From Gammaproteobacteria bacterium (GTDB taxonomy: Bacteria > Pseudomonadota > Gammaproteobacteria > SZUA-152): a stretch of DNA of 64,000 nt. The notes under the pieces were generated by a model. It was not told the DNA's origin, did no database searches, and saw only the letters and a list, made by a program, of their open reading frames with translations. Every line of letters begins with the position of its first letter. Position 1 is the first letter of the stretch. Location of the stretch: positions 1 to 64,000 of the forward strand of contig JAKIUF010000002.1 of NCBI GenBank assembly GCA_021647705.1, written 5' to 3'. Shown here piece by piece: positions 1-8,889 of the stretch. A program made the position numbers and the translations under genes.

Positions 1-253
1 AGTAGCGCCCGGTTTTATCGGTATCACCGCCGTCTTCTGTTTCCAGATAAAAGCGGGCATAGGTGGCGGCAATACGTCTGGCTCGGGCGGCATAAAGGCC
101 GATAAATTTATGCTCGTTATCCCCTGTTTTGTCGGAAAGGCGCAGGTAGGCAAACTGCTGTGCTTGTGACCACAGCAAGCCACAGCCCACGGTGATTTCG
201 TGTGTTTTATCGGGGATGTCGTTGCTGGTGTTGACGGGTTCTTCGGTTGCCAT
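1..253 (-). CDS. Unknown protein, N-terminal part only
   Basis: The reading frame opens with an ATG at 253 and stays open to the left edge, giving 84 residues starting MATEEPVNTSNDIPDKTHEI. I do not recognise the family. The visible part is soluble, with no signal peptide or membrane segment, and contains an alpha-helical, Arg/Ala-rich stretch (AARARRIAATYARFYLE). It begins 43 bases after the stop of the histidine kinase gene on the same strand, so it is probably the third gene of the operon that starts with the binding protein at 2965. Its stop lies outside the window, so length and function cannot be judged. Confidence 0.6.
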   Translation of the reverse strand, partial: MATEEPVNTSNDIPDKTHEITVGCGLLWSQAQQFAYLRLSDKTGDNEHKFIGLYAARARRIAATYARFYLETEDGGDTDKTGRY

Positions 254-296
254 GAAAGCTTATTTTTTTATTTATTTCTTGGAAAAGCCAAAGATT

Positions 297-1976
297 TTAT
301 TCTTTTTCAGCATGCTCGATTTCATCTGCGGCATCAAGTGCCTCAGTCTTGTTTTCCAACGCTTTATCATCATTGTTGTCATCCGGCCCTTCGTCATCCT
401 CTTCGGAAGTGCTGGCATTGTTAGCCACCCTTGGCAAAAATATGGTAAAAATAGAACCTTCATCTTTTACACTTGTGACACGGATATAACCCCCCATCAT
501 TTCGCAAAAATGTTTACTAATGGCAAGGCCAAGGCCGGTTCCCCCATATTCCCGGGTTGTTGATGAATCAGCCTGAGTAAATTCTCTGAATATGTTATTG
601 ACCTGGATTTCTGTCATACCAATCCCCTGATCAGAAACCTGAAAACTGACACCTTCATGAGTGTTAACTTTGTGAGGGCGAACAATTAACGACACTTCTC
701 CGTTCTTGGTAAACTTGCAGGCATTGCTAATCAGATTCAACAAAGATTGGCGTATTTTTGTTTCATCAGAGCACATGGAGCCAATGTTCTCGGGACAGTC
801 AACCCGGAAAGTGTTGTTGTTTTTCTTCACTAGAGGCTCGATAACCACCAAGACATCGGAAATCATCGCTTTAACAGTAAACGCCTCTAAATATAAATCT
901 ATTTTTCCCGCTTCAATTTTTGATAAATCCAAAATATTATTAATCAGTGATAACAAATGCACGCCCGCACCATGGATTTTATGAAGATCGCTATAGCTCG
1001 ATTGATTATCCTTATCGATAGCATCCTCCATTAACAACTCGCTATAACCGATAATGGCATTTAAAGGTGTGCGTAATTCATGACTCATGTTTGCCAGAAA
1101 ACGGCTTTTGGTTTTACTCGCCTCAATAGCCCTGTCACGAGCCTCCGCCAATTCCACCGTTCTGTTTTTAACACGGTTTTCCAATGAAAGGTTCTGGTTT
1201 TTTAACTCCTTATCCCTTTCATTAATTGCCTTGATCATCTGGTTAAACGCATGAGCGATAACTTTTGCCTCTTGAGGGCCATCCTCATCAGCATACGCAT
1301 TTTCAACACTTGATTCAGCATTGTACATTGTGCTGGACAGCTTATTGAGCGGCTGGGTTATCCTTTTTGCCATAAAGCGCAACACCAGAAGAAGAACGGT
1401 GGCCAACGAAAAAAAGATAATGCTGTTAACAACAAAGATATTGGTTGTGGTATCCACCAAAGTATCTTTACTTAATACAACATCCGTGTAGCCCAGCAAC
1501 TCCGGTTTTGTATTCAGCACAACAAATTCATTATCCTGAGAAACTTGAGAGTAAACAGGAGCCCGAAATCGCCAATGTGTCTCCGTGTCAAGAATCAAAA
1601 CACTCGAATTCACAAGCGGAGAGAAATATATGATCTCTGGCTCAAGCGTTTTCCCCTCATGAAGAATCAAACGAAACGCAGTATCGTAAATGTAGACATC
1701 CAGAACATCAGGAAATGCCAATGCACCACGTGCAGCATCCTTTGCATTTTCACCTTCACCATATAAAAGAGCCAGCGTACTTTGTCGCGCCAGATTTTCT
1801 GTAATCTGATGCCCTTGTTTTATTAAATCACTTTCAGTTCTGTTGCTGGCAAGCCATGAAGTCACAACGGACGCCACTAAAATTAACGTCGTGATACCAA
1901 TGATAAATGACACCGTTAACTGATAAAGAAAACTGCCTTTAGGTGCCATCAGATTTTTTAGAATATTTTTCATCAA
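297..1976 (-). CDS. Membrane sensor histidine kinase (HAMP, HisKA, HATPase_c)
   Basis: A 559-residue two-component sensor. Two membrane segments (about residues 20-44 and 181-205) bracket a periplasmic sensing region of about 135 residues, followed by a HAMP linker. The dimerisation helix carries the phospho-acceptor His299 in MSHELRTPLN. The ATPase domain shows an N box (NLISNACKF) and a G box (GTGLGLAISKHF). There is no receiver domain; the tail after the ATPase domain is about 50 residues of acidic low-complexity sequence (EEDDEGPDDNNDD). It lies 11 bases after the binding-protein gene on the same strand, so the two are almost certainly co-transcribed, and the periplasmic protein may feed it its signal. 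No dedicated response regulator is next to it in the window. Confidence 0.92.
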   Translation of the reverse strand: MMKNILKNLMAPKGSFLYQLTVSFIIGITTLILVASVVTSWLASNRTESDLIKQGHQITENLARQSTLALLYGEGENAKDAARGALAFPDVLDVYIYDTAFRLILHEGKTLEPEIIYFSPLVNSSVLILDTETHWRFRAPVYSQVSQDNEFVVLNTKPELLGYTDVVLSKDTLVDTTTNIFVVNSIIFFSLATVLLLVLRFMAKRITQPLNKLSSTMYNAESSVENAYADEDGPQEAKVIAHAFNQMIKAINERDKELKNQNLSLENRVKNRTVELAEARDRAIEASKTKSRFLANMSHELRTPLNAIIGYSELLMEDAIDKDNQSSYSDLHKIHGAGVHLLSLINNILDLSKIEAGKIDLYLEAFTVKAMISDVLVVIEPLVKKNNNTFRVDCPENIGSMCSDETKIRQSLLNLISNACKFTKNGEVSLIVRPHKVNTHEGVSFQVSDQGIGMTEIQVNNIFREFTQADSSTTREYGGTGLGLAISKHFCEMMGGYIRVTSVKDEGSIFTIFLPRVANNASTSEEDDEGPDDNNDDKALENKTEALDAADEIEHAEKE

Positions 1977-1987
1977 CCAGCGCTCAT

Positions 1988-2965
1988 TTACTTCCGAGGA
2001 AAAACCAAACCAAACTTTCTTTGCTCTTCAAACGGAATATGCAAGCCCAAATGGCTGGCTGTACGGAGGTTGACAGCACTTAACGCATCGGGGAGCGGTA
2101 ATATAAAATCGCTAGATTTCTGAGAGCGATCCAGTCTGGAAAGCGCCAGACTGGCAAGCTTTTTCCCCAAAACTTTATTGTCAGCATAAAATGAAAACAA
2201 AACCCCACGCGGAACATCACTAGGATTACTGGAAAAAACAATAAGTTTTTTATTCCAAGACTCTTTTAGGATCATGGGCAAAATTGTATTTGAACCCATA
2301 ATGCTTGAATCCTGTAACAACCACACCGAATCTGTCCGTCTTTTTGCCTGTTTTAAGATATCCCGATGAATCCGCGCCGAATCCCTCAGCCCCTCCGCCG
2401 CTTTAGTGACCAACGTAATACCAAGCGCAGCAGCAGCAGGCTTGGCCAAATCAATCAACCACTGATAGCGTGCCGGATTATAAACAACAAAGATACGTTT
2501 TGTTCTTGGAGAAAGGCGTTTAAGCTGGCTAAAAAGTTGTTTCGGGCCCGGCGTCAAACTGATTCCAACGGAGCCATCAAGCGCGGTATCCGCAACATAT
2601 AAAACACCACCGAAAACCGACGGTATCGACAACTCCAGGTTTCGAGCCGCCTTGATGCCACGGCGACCCAGCACCACAATGGCATCAGGTTTTTGCTTCG
2701 ACAGCCACTCCTGTATCGCCGCAGTCTGTTTTTCATCAACCCCCTCCAACCCATATTGACTGATACCCGTTTTTGCCTCAGCAGCAATGCCATCAATAAT
2801 TTGTTCAAAAACGGTACTGTACGGTTTTTTGACAACAGGATAGATGACCGCAATGCGAGGCTCAGCCGCGTGACTTATAGTGAAAGGTGCCAGAAATAAA
2901 GCCAGACACAGCCAGGAGCAGGCAAGCACGAGCCCCGGCCTCTTAACATTAATTTTCAAATGCAT
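1988..2965 (-). CDS. Periplasmic ABC-type substrate-binding protein (ABC_sub_bind-like)
   Basis: The product resembles the ABC_sub_bind family (PF04392), periplasmic binding proteins with a type I fold. I place the start at the ATG at 2965 rather than an upstream in-frame ATG at 3064, because translation from 2965 gives a clean signal peptide (positively charged start, hydrophobic core LACSWLCLALFLAPF, cleavage after SHA) and a 325-residue protein of normal family length. No ABC permease or ATPase accompanies it. Its partners are a sensor kinase (11 bases downstream) and a divergent TonB-dependent receptor. That arrangement suggests sensing of a small ligand that enters through the receptor rather than classical ABC uptake; the ligand cannot be read from the sequence. 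Confidence 0.8.
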   Translation of the reverse strand: MHLKINVKRPGLVLACSWLCLALFLAPFTISHAAEPRIAVIYPVVKKPYSTVFEQIIDGIAAEAKTGISQYGLEGVDEKQTAAIQEWLSKQKPDAIVVLGRRGIKAARNLELSIPSVFGGVLYVADTALDGSVGISLTPGPKQLFSQLKRLSPRTKRIFVVYNPARYQWLIDLAKPAAAALGITLVTKAAEGLRDSARIHRDILKQAKRRTDSVWLLQDSSIMGSNTILPMILKESWNKKLIVFSSNPSDVPRGVLFSFYADNKVLGKKLASLALSRLDRSQKSSDFILPLPDALSAVNLRTASHLGLHIPFEEQRKFGLVFPRK

Positions 2966-3475
2966 CACTGCTGTTCCATTAGCTTCAATCCACCACACCA
3001 AGGTCGCAGCGAGCCCAGTAAACGATTGAAATAACTGGGTTCCGGGTAGCTCCCGGAGTAACAAGCTTGGGTATGATCAAGTCCATGTGTCAAATTTTTG
3101 TGCCGCTTTAAGTGCTTTGAAAGTGAGTACAATCAACATATGCGAATAATAAATAACCCATCTTAGTCAGACAGCATCATAAATGCATGTGAAAAATGCA
3201 CCTTTTACGAGAAGTCTACTGGTTTAATAAAGATTGACTATCAGTATTTACTGCATCAATCGACAGGGTAAATACTAAACTTTAGTGTATGGCATATAGA
3301 TTTACTAAAGAATTCTAATAGAATGTCGCCAATGAACAAATAAGATATACGAATATGCTTTTCGGGTTATTGACTCGGAGCGCTCATACTGTAAAGCTCA
3401 GCATCATCAAAATAATGCGCCTTGTACTCATAAAGGCAACCACAGATATCCTCTACCAAAAACAGATGATCTCCC
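2966..3475. other. Divergent intergenic region between binding protein and TonB receptor
   Basis: About 510 bases separate the two divergent transcription units, and both promoters must lie here. The stretch is AT-rich around 3130-3350. I see no tRNA, repeat or convincing operator. A minus-strand open frame at 3367-3478 is discussed under rejected items. Confidence 0.5.
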
Positions 3476-5638
3476 GTGAAAATAAAAAATAACACAACAT
3501 ATATCGCAAAGCCCCTGTCTTTGCTGCTCGTTTTTTGTGCAGGTGCAATTGCAGCCGCGCATGCGCAAGCCGTTCCTGAAGAAGACATCGCCCTAACGTT
3601 TGATGCACAGTTTGTCAGTATCGCCACCGGCGGACAAAAAGAATTGTCCCGCGCACCCGCCGTCGCCACCGTCATCACCGCAGAAAATATTGCGCAAATG
3701 GGCGCGCTGAATCTGGATCAAGTGCTTGAGTCTGTACCCGGGCTCCATGTCACCCTCTCATCCGTACGGTTAACACCAGTTTATTCCATACGCGGCATAC
3801 AGTCTGATATTGGCCCGCATGTGCTCATGCTGGTCAACGGCGTGCCCATCACCCAAATGTGGCAGGGTGACCGAGGCTTGTTATCCACCCTGCCTATTGC
3901 AGACATTGCGCGGGTAGAAATTATCCGAGGGCCAGGGTCCGCCGTCTATGGGGCAGACGCCTTCGCAGGCGTGATCAACGTCATCACCAAATCCGCCGCA
4001 GAAATGGACGGCACCAGCATCTCCGCCACCGCAGGTTCGTTCGGCACCGTGCAAACCGCAATATTGCATGGCAAAACATATGACGACCTCGACATCGCTT
4101 TTTCCATGCAATATTCAGGAACAGACGGTGATGATGGCCGGATTATTGACGCAGACGCCCAGACGTTTTGGGATAATGCTTTCACAACAGATGCCTCCCG
4201 GGCTCCTGGCTCGCTGGATACCCGCGCAAAGAGACTGGATACCAGAATAGAATTCAGCTGGGATGACTGGCAGCTGCGCGCCTGGAACTGGCGACAGAAA
4301 GATCTTGGTGTCGGCCCGGGGCTTGCTCAGGCGCTTGACCCGAATGGTTATGCTGAAACCGACAACTGGCTCATTGATGCGAGTTACAAGGATGAAGATA
4401 TTGCTCCCGATTTCAGCATTGAGTCAAAAATCAGTTTCATGGATGTTGAAAATGCCACAAAGCAAACATTATTCCCGCGAGGATCCCAGCTTCCAATTGG
4501 TACCGATGGCAACCTGAATCCGGGAGCACCGGGAACGACTATTTTTACCGACGGCATGATTGGCAATCCTGAAATCTATGAACAGCATTACCGTGCGGAT
4601 GCGGCAATATTCTGGACAGGGCTGGAAAATCATCGGTTACGATTTTCGGCAGGTGTTTTTTATACTGAGCTGCAAGGCAGGGAAACAAAAAATTATGGCC
4701 CGGGTGTTCTTGATAGTCCGACATTACCATCAGAGGTCGATGGGCGACTTACGGATGTCAGTGGCACAGATTATATCTATGCGCCTGATCAAGACAGGAC
4801 GGTTTATTATTTGTCCGTGCAGGATGAGTGGTATCTGGCCGCAGACTGGGATTTGACGGCGGGTATTCGCTATGACCGCTATTCGGATTTTGGTGATACC
4901 TTTAACCCGCGTGCCGCTCTGATCTGGCACCCCAGCTATAGCCTCAGCACCAAACTGCTGTATGGGCAAGCATTCCGTGCGCCCTCATTTCAGGAGCTTT
5001 ATGTCCAAAATAATCCGATTAAACTTGGCAATGAAGATCTCAAACCGGAAAACATCCAGACCCTGGAGCTGGCCATGGACTATCAGCACACGTTTGACCA
5101 GCGCTACGCTGCCAGTGTTTTTGCCTATGAAATTGATAACCAGATAGTCTATGTTAGACCCGCTGACGATAGTGTCCCTCAGGCGCAAAATGTTGGGCGG
5201 CAGGAAGGCAGCGGCTTTGAACTTGAAATGCAGTGGTCAGCCACCTATACACTGGACATTCTCGCTAATTATGCCTATCAAACATCCAGAGACAAAACCA
5301 ATAACAGCGACGCACCGGATGCACCGCAACAGCAGTTTTATATAAAGGCCGACTGGCGCTTTCTGCCAGGTTGGAACCTGAATGCCCAGGTTACTCGCGT
5401 AATGCAACGCGCCCGAGCTTATAATGACATCCGCGCCGAAATTGACGACTATACAATAGTTGATCTTGCCATCCGTAAAACGGACATTGCAGACCATTGG
5501 GATGTTACGGTGAGAATATCCAATCTATTCGATGCCAGTATTTATGAGCCCAGCCCCTCAGAAGTCGCACTCTTTGTGCCCGGTGATTACCCCATGCCGG
5601 GGCGATCATATTATGCGACAGCAAAATATCGTTTTTAG
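3476..5638 (+). CDS. TonB-dependent outer-membrane receptor
   Basis: A 720-residue outer-membrane receptor. It starts with GTG at 3476 (no ATG in a suitable place) and has a signal peptide ending AHA/QA. A plug domain follows at about residues 50-175, with the signature stretches ITAENIAQMGALNLDQVLESVPGL and RVEIIRGPGSAVYGADAFAG, both cut here to under 25 residues. A long beta-barrel then ends in the expected aromatic terminal residue (ATAKYRF). Such receptors move siderophores, vitamins or other scarce nutrients across the outer membrane with TonB energy. The N-terminal half up to the plug resembles receptors encoded next to binding-protein/histidine-kinase pairs, as here. The substrate is not evident. 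Confidence 0.93.
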   Translation: MKIKNNTTYIAKPLSLLLVFCAGAIAAAHAQAVPEEDIALTFDAQFVSIATGGQKELSRAPAVATVITAENIAQMGALNLDQVLESVPGLHVTLSSVRLTPVYSIRGIQSDIGPHVLMLVNGVPITQMWQGDRGLLSTLPIADIARVEIIRGPGSAVYGADAFAGVINVITKSAAEMDGTSISATAGSFGTVQTAILHGKTYDDLDIAFSMQYSGTDGDDGRIIDADAQTFWDNAFTTDASRAPGSLDTRAKRLDTRIEFSWDDWQLRAWNWRQKDLGVGPGLAQALDPNGYAETDNWLIDASYKDEDIAPDFSIESKISFMDVENATKQTLFPRGSQLPIGTDGNLNPGAPGTTIFTDGMIGNPEIYEQHYRADAAIFWTGLENHRLRFSAGVFYTELQGRETKNYGPGVLDSPTLPSEVDGRLTDVSGTDYIYAPDQDRTVYYLSVQDEWYLAADWDLTAGIRYDRYSDFGDTFNPRAALIWHPSYSLSTKLLYGQAFRAPSFQELYVQNNPIKLGNEDLKPENIQTLELAMDYQHTFDQRYAASVFAYEIDNQIVYVRPADDSVPQAQNVGRQEGSGFELEMQWSATYTLDILANYAYQTSRDKTNNSDAPDAPQQQFYIKADWRFLPGWNLNAQVTRVMQRARAYNDIRAEIDDYTIVDLAIRKTDIADHWDVTVRISNLFDASIYEPSPSEVALFVPGDYPMPGRSYYATAKYRF

Positions 5639-5711
5639 GACTTCTTCAGCTTTGAGAGCCTATGGCGAAAGAAGCCATGCTGGATATTAAAGTAACGGGG
5701 GAAAGCATATT

Positions 5712-5997
5712 ATGATGCTGTACGAATGGGATAAAGATAAAGACCTCATCAACAGGCGTGAACATAAAATGCCACTAGAGGCAGGCATTGCAGTCTTTGA
5801 CGATTTAAATGCACTTGATTTAAGACACAAGAGAGGATTACGGTGAAGACCGATATGTAACGATAGGACGAGACGGCTTAACAAAATTACTATTTGTTGT
5901 TTACACTATGCGGGGGCATTTTTCTACACGTTTAATATCCGTACGCAAAGCAACTAAACAGGAAAGACTATTATATGAAAATGGTCATATAGGGTGA
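5712..5997 (+). pseudogene. brnT: BrnT-like RNase toxin, frameshifted
   Basis: Read from the ATG at 5712, the first frame gives MMLYEWDKDKDLINRREHKM and an AVFDD motif, the typical N-terminal half of BrnT (RelE-fold ribonuclease toxin of type II systems), then stops after HKRGLR. From 5833 a second frame continues with EDYGEDRYVTIGRDG, LLFVVYTMRG and RLISVRKATKQERLLYE, the typical BrnT C-terminal half, ending at TGA 5997. The two halves are joined by a one-base insertion (or two-base loss) near 5829-5833. The catalytic-region residues are present but split, so no full-length toxin can be made without recoding. The antitoxin-like gene follows directly. Confidence 0.85.
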
Positions 5998-6002
5998 AAC
6001 TT

Positions 6003-6200
6003 ATGGGTGAAATAATTAAGCGTAAACATAAACACGATAACAGCCATATCGATTTTTCTGAAGCAGATGCAATGACTGAAGAAGATATTGAAGCAGCAGC
6101 AAAACGAGATCCTGATGCGCAACCTCTCACGGAAAAAGATATAAAAAACCTTAACATAAGAAGACCAAACCGTGAAAACAAGGACACTGATAATGAGTAA
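6003..6200 (+). CDS. Short BrnA-like antitoxin
   Basis: A 65-residue protein. I choose the ATG at 6003, which sits 5 bases after AGGGTGA; a GTG at 5994 is also possible. The stretch AMTEEDIEAAAKRDPDAQPL followed by TEKDIKN is the conserved central region of BrnA antitoxins, which neutralise BrnT and repress the operon. The C-terminal ribbon-helix-helix/DNA-binding part of full BrnA is missing, so this copy may bind the toxin but probably does not autoregulate. It overlaps the next gene by 8 bases. Confidence 0.65.
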   Translation: MGEIIKRKHKHDNSHIDFSEADAMTEEDIEAAAKRDPDAQPLTEKDIKNLNIRRPNRENKDTDNE

Positions 6201-6384
6201 ATTGAGCAGAAAGTTGCACATTAAAAATACCCCACTAATATCACTTTTTAATACAAGCGCCGTACGTGCCATGAGCGATGCTGAAACATTAAAAAGAGCA
6301 AAAAATGACCCTGACGGGCAACCTCTTACTGAACAAAACATTAAACAAATGAAACCGATCAAAAAAAATAGAATCAACCTGTAA
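6193..6384 (+). CDS. Second short BrnA-like antitoxin (paralogue)
   Basis: A 63-residue protein starting at ATG 6193, inside the end of the preceding gene (ATGAGTAA overlap, translational coupling). It shares with its neighbour the pattern AMS/T-x-[ED]..(A)K-[NR]-DPD-[AG]-QPLTE-[KQ]-x-IK, so the two are diverged duplicates. It too lacks a DNA-binding C-terminus. Retention of two short antitoxin-like frames next to a broken toxin suggests selection for neutralising activity or simple recent decay. Confidence 0.6.
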   Translation: MSKLSRKLHIKNTPLISLFNTSAVRAMSDAETLKRAKNDPDGQPLTEQNIKQMKPIKKNRINL

Positions 6385-6424
6385 TCTGGTTAACTTTCAA
6401 AAATATGGACAGGGAGCCTGGTAG

Positions 6425-6441
6425 GGTGCATTCCATGTACC
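6425..6441 (+). repeat. REP-like palindrome in front of copy 1
   Basis: GGTGCATTCCATGTACC, an imperfect inverted repeat (7-base arms, 3-base loop, one mismatch) preceded by GGTAG. The perfect version lies at 7668-7684. Confidence 0.7.
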
Positions 6442-6485
6442 ACAAAAACAAAAGGAACCGGAAAATGAAAAATTAGCGAACAAGC

Positions 6486-7063
6486 ATGGAACTCGAACTG
6501 ATTGAACAAAATGAATTGCTGGATGGGCTGATGACCCTGACAGGCCATAATATTGGGCTGTCGCACCAACTGCTAGATAAGGTCATTAAAAAAACAGAAT
6601 ACGAAGTCCAAACGACGCTGAAAGAAATCGCCAGCAATATTGACAGAGAAAAACGCAATGCGCGGCGCAGGGCAGTATATGCCTTGAACAGAAACATGCG
6701 CTTAAGCCCAAATCACCCCCCAAAACCCAAAAACACAGCAAGCCATCATATCGTTGCACTGGCTGACCCCAGAGCAAAACAAGCCTTGGAAATTCTGATG
6801 AAATGGGGCATTGGCTTTAATGATGAAGCCAATGGAATAAATCTACCACGATACAAAAAGCATGTGCCACATGGCAGCATGCCCGATGCTATTGCGCATA
6901 GCCAGACCAGATACATACAGAGGATTACCACGAAAACGTGATTTTTTTATTGACAGAAGTAGATTCGATAGCCACATCGAGAAATGATATTACTGAAGTG
7001 CTTCGAGAAATCGCTATGGATTTGCAAGCAGGTGCTTTTCCAATTAATGAGCGAATAGGATAG
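6486..7063 (+). pseudogene. AHH-family nuclease toxin module, copy 1 (broken near 3' end)
   Basis: The open frame from ATG 6486 gives a charged helical N-terminus of about 70 residues, then a core with SHHIVALADPRAKQALEIL, NGINLPRYKKHVPHGS and AHSQ. This matches the AHH nuclease family (PF14412; HNH/endonuclease VII superfamily) used as the tip of polymorphic toxins. At 6903-6912 the five bases CCAGA are present twice in tandem, throwing the frame out; the expected C-terminal helix (IHTEDYHENVIFLLTEVDS onward) continues in another frame to TAG 7061-7063. The frame as written ends early at 6941. The N-terminus has no delivery domain, so this looks like a free-standing (orphan) toxin tip. Its immunity gene follows 9 bases after the original stop. 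Confidence 0.82.
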
Positions 7064-7072
7064 GGTATAAAA

Positions 7073-7645
7073 ATGGTCGTATATTCTTTGCACCCGGACA
7101 AAATCAATAAAAAAGTTTTTGTAATGACTGATAATTATAAATTACAAAAAATCAGAGATTTTGACACAGGCGAGAAAAAGGCGGGTAACTGGAACCCGCC
7201 CGGTATTGAATGGTTTGACGGTGACGGTCGAAATTTGGAAAAATACAAAGATCCCGATATTAGCTATATTAGCCACCGGGGCAGCTTGATTATAAGCCCG
7301 CGCACACATGATTTGATAGATTCCATGATCAATGATGTAGCTGAGTTATTACCGTTGCCCTTTAATGATGAAACCTGGTATCTATTGAATGTGTTTAATC
7401 AGGTTGATGCATTGGATAAAGAAAATTCCCGTTACAAAATATATAGTACGGGTAAGGTGGGCTGGCTCATTAAGCCTGCGTTCTTTGCGGAAAAATTACC
7501 TCGTAACAAATTATTTAAGACACCATTATATCCAGCAATTTATTATTCCGAAGATCATTCCGATAACAACAAAAATAATTTCAAAAAAATAGTAGAAGAA
7601 AATAATCTTTTCGGCATTAAATTTGTAAAAGTCTGGGAAAGCTAA
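7073..7645 (+). CDS. Imm11 / DUF1629 family immunity protein, copy 1
   Basis: A 190-residue soluble protein. The core WYLLNVFNQVDALDKENSRY, followed by a lysine-rich stretch, LFK, a YxxExx segment and a terminal NNLFGIKFVKVWES, is characteristic of the DUF1629 (PF07791, Imm11) immunity family, which protects against polymorphic nuclease toxins in the cytoplasm. It is intact, whereas its cognate nuclease just upstream is frameshifted. The paralogue at 8314 shares most of its sequence. Confidence 0.85.
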   Translation: MVVYSLHPDKINKKVFVMTDNYKLQKIRDFDTGEKKAGNWNPPGIEWFDGDGRNLEKYKDPDISYISHRGSLIISPRTHDLIDSMINDVAELLPLPFNDETWYLLNVFNQVDALDKENSRYKIYSTGKVGWLIKPAFFAEKLPRNKLFKTPLYPAIYYSEDHSDNNKNNFKKIVEENNLFGIKFVKVWES

Positions 7646-7667
7646 AACATACAAATCAGCCTGGTAG

Positions 7668-7684
7668 GGTGCATTCCATGCACC
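7668..7684 (+). repeat. REP-like palindrome in front of copy 2
   Basis: GGTGCATTCCATGCACC is a perfect 7+7 inverted repeat with a TCC loop. Together with the leading GGTAG it resembles repetitive extragenic palindromes common in gammaproteobacteria. Confidence 0.75.
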
Positions 7685-7728
7685 ACAAAAACAGAAGAAA
7701 CCGGAAAATGAAAAACTAGCGAACAAGC

Positions 7729-8299
7729 ATGGAACTCGAACTGATTGAACAGAATGAATTGCTGGATGGGCTGATGACCCTGACAGGCCATAATATTGGG
7801 CTGTCGCACCAACTGTTGCAAAAGGTCATTAAAAAAACAGAATACGAAGTCCAAACGACGCTGAAAGAAATCGCCAGCAATATTGACAGAGAAAAGCGCA
7901 ATGCACGACGCAGGGCATTATATGCCTTAAACAGAAACATGCGCTTAAGCCCAAATCATCCCCCCAAAACCCAAAAACACCGCAAGCCATCATATCGTTG
8001 CACTGACTGACCCCAGAGCAAAACAAGCCTTGGAAATTCTGATGAAATGGGGCATTGGCTTTAATGATGAAGCCAATGGAGTAAACTTACCGAGATATAA
8101 AAAACATGTGCCGCATGGCTCTATGCCTGCTGCCATTGCACATAGCCAAATACATACAAAAACTTACCATGAAAATGTATTTATTGTTTTAATGAAAGTA
8201 GATTTAGTAGCCGCATCGAAAGAGGATGTAAGCAAAGTGCTTAGGGAAATTGCGATTGACTTGCAAGCGGGTGATTTTCCCATTAATGAGCTTTTATAG
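7729..8299 (+). pseudogene. AHH-family nuclease toxin module, copy 2 (broken in the middle)
   Basis: Copy 2 has the same N-terminus as copy 1 up to NMRLSPNHPP. It then carries one extra C in a run (CAT followed by six C at about 7960-7965; five are needed), so the frame ends after SYRCTD at 8010. The rest of the protein is intact in the next frame, including SHHIVALTD (out of frame), NGVNLPRYKKHVPHGS and the complete C-terminal helix ending AGDFPINELL at 8299. This lesion differs from that in copy 1: here the 3' part is whole and the middle is broken. An internal ATG at 8030 could start a fragment that lacks the HH catalytic pair and so should be inactive. Confidence 0.82.
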
Positions 8300-8313
8300 A
8301 TGAGATTTAAACC

Positions 8314-8889
8314 ATGATTGTATATGCTTTACATCCAGATAGAAAAATGGAAAAAACATTTGTAATGCCCGATGAGTATGAGCTACAAAGAATCAGAGAC
8401 TTCAATACAGGTGAAAAAAAATCAGGTAACTGGAACCCCCCGAGCATCGAATGGTTTAACGACGGCAGGCGCAATCTGGACAGGTACAAAGACCCGGATA
8501 TCAGTTATATTAGTGGCCCCAGCAATCTAATTGTAAACCCTCACACCTATGAATTAATAGCCTCTGCTGTCAGTGATGTGGCTGAATTATTGCCACTGTC
8601 ATTTGATGATAAAGTGTGGTACTTGTTAAATGTGTTTAATCAGGTTGATGCATTAGATAAAGAAAATTCCCGTTACAAGATATATAGCACAGGTGAAGTT
8701 GGCTGGCTTATAAAGCCTGCTTTTTTCCCCAAAAAAGTACCACACAACAAACTGTTTAAAATCCCCGAAGACCCGGCAAAAATATATTTTGCAGAACACC
8801 ATCCAGATGATAGCAAGAATAATTTTAAAAATATCGTCGAAAAAAACAACCTTTTTGGTATTGAGTTCTTCAGCATCTGGGAAAGCTAA
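8314..8889 (+). CDS. Imm11 / DUF1629 family immunity protein, copy 2
   Basis: A 191-residue paralogue of the protein at 7073, with the same signature (VWYLLNVFNQVDALDKENSR, LIKPAFF, NNLFGIEFFSIWES). It starts at ATG 8314, 14 bases after the stop of nuclease copy 2. Many amino-acid differences from copy 1 are conservative and the frame is fully open, which argues for selection on function after the duplication while both nuclease genes decayed. Confidence 0.85.
   Translation: MIVYALHPDRKMEKTFVMPDEYELQRIRDFNTGEKKSGNWNPPSIEWFNDGRRNLDRYKDPDISYISGPSNLIVNPHTYELIASAVSDVAELLPLSFDDKVWYLLNVFNQVDALDKENSRYKIYSTGEVGWLIKPAFFPKKVPHNKLFKIPEDPAKIYFAEHHPDDSKNNFKNIVEKNNLFGIEFFSIWES

Larger units (their letters stand above)
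6415..7657 (+). repeat. Tandem duplication, copy 1 (AHH nuclease + Imm11 unit)
   Basis: First of two head-to-tail copies with a period of 1,243 bases. Each copy begins with AGCCTGGTAGGGTGCATTCC, continues through the nuclease gene and the immunity gene, and ends shortly after the immunity stop. The 5' half is almost identical between copies; the immunity genes have diverged more. Confidence 0.9.

Noticed and set aside
3367-3678. Minus-strand frame with FTGDHLFLVEDICGCLYEYK near its end, in front of the TonB receptor
   Set aside because: The C-terminal 35 residues look somewhat protein-like, but most of the frame is antisense to the receptor gene and no family or ribosome-binding site supports it; at most it is an old gene scrap.
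6457-6475. Three-codon mini-frame (ATG AAA AAT/AAC TAG) in the leader of both nuclease copies
   Set aside because: It is conserved only because the copies are recent duplicates, and is too short to separate from chance.
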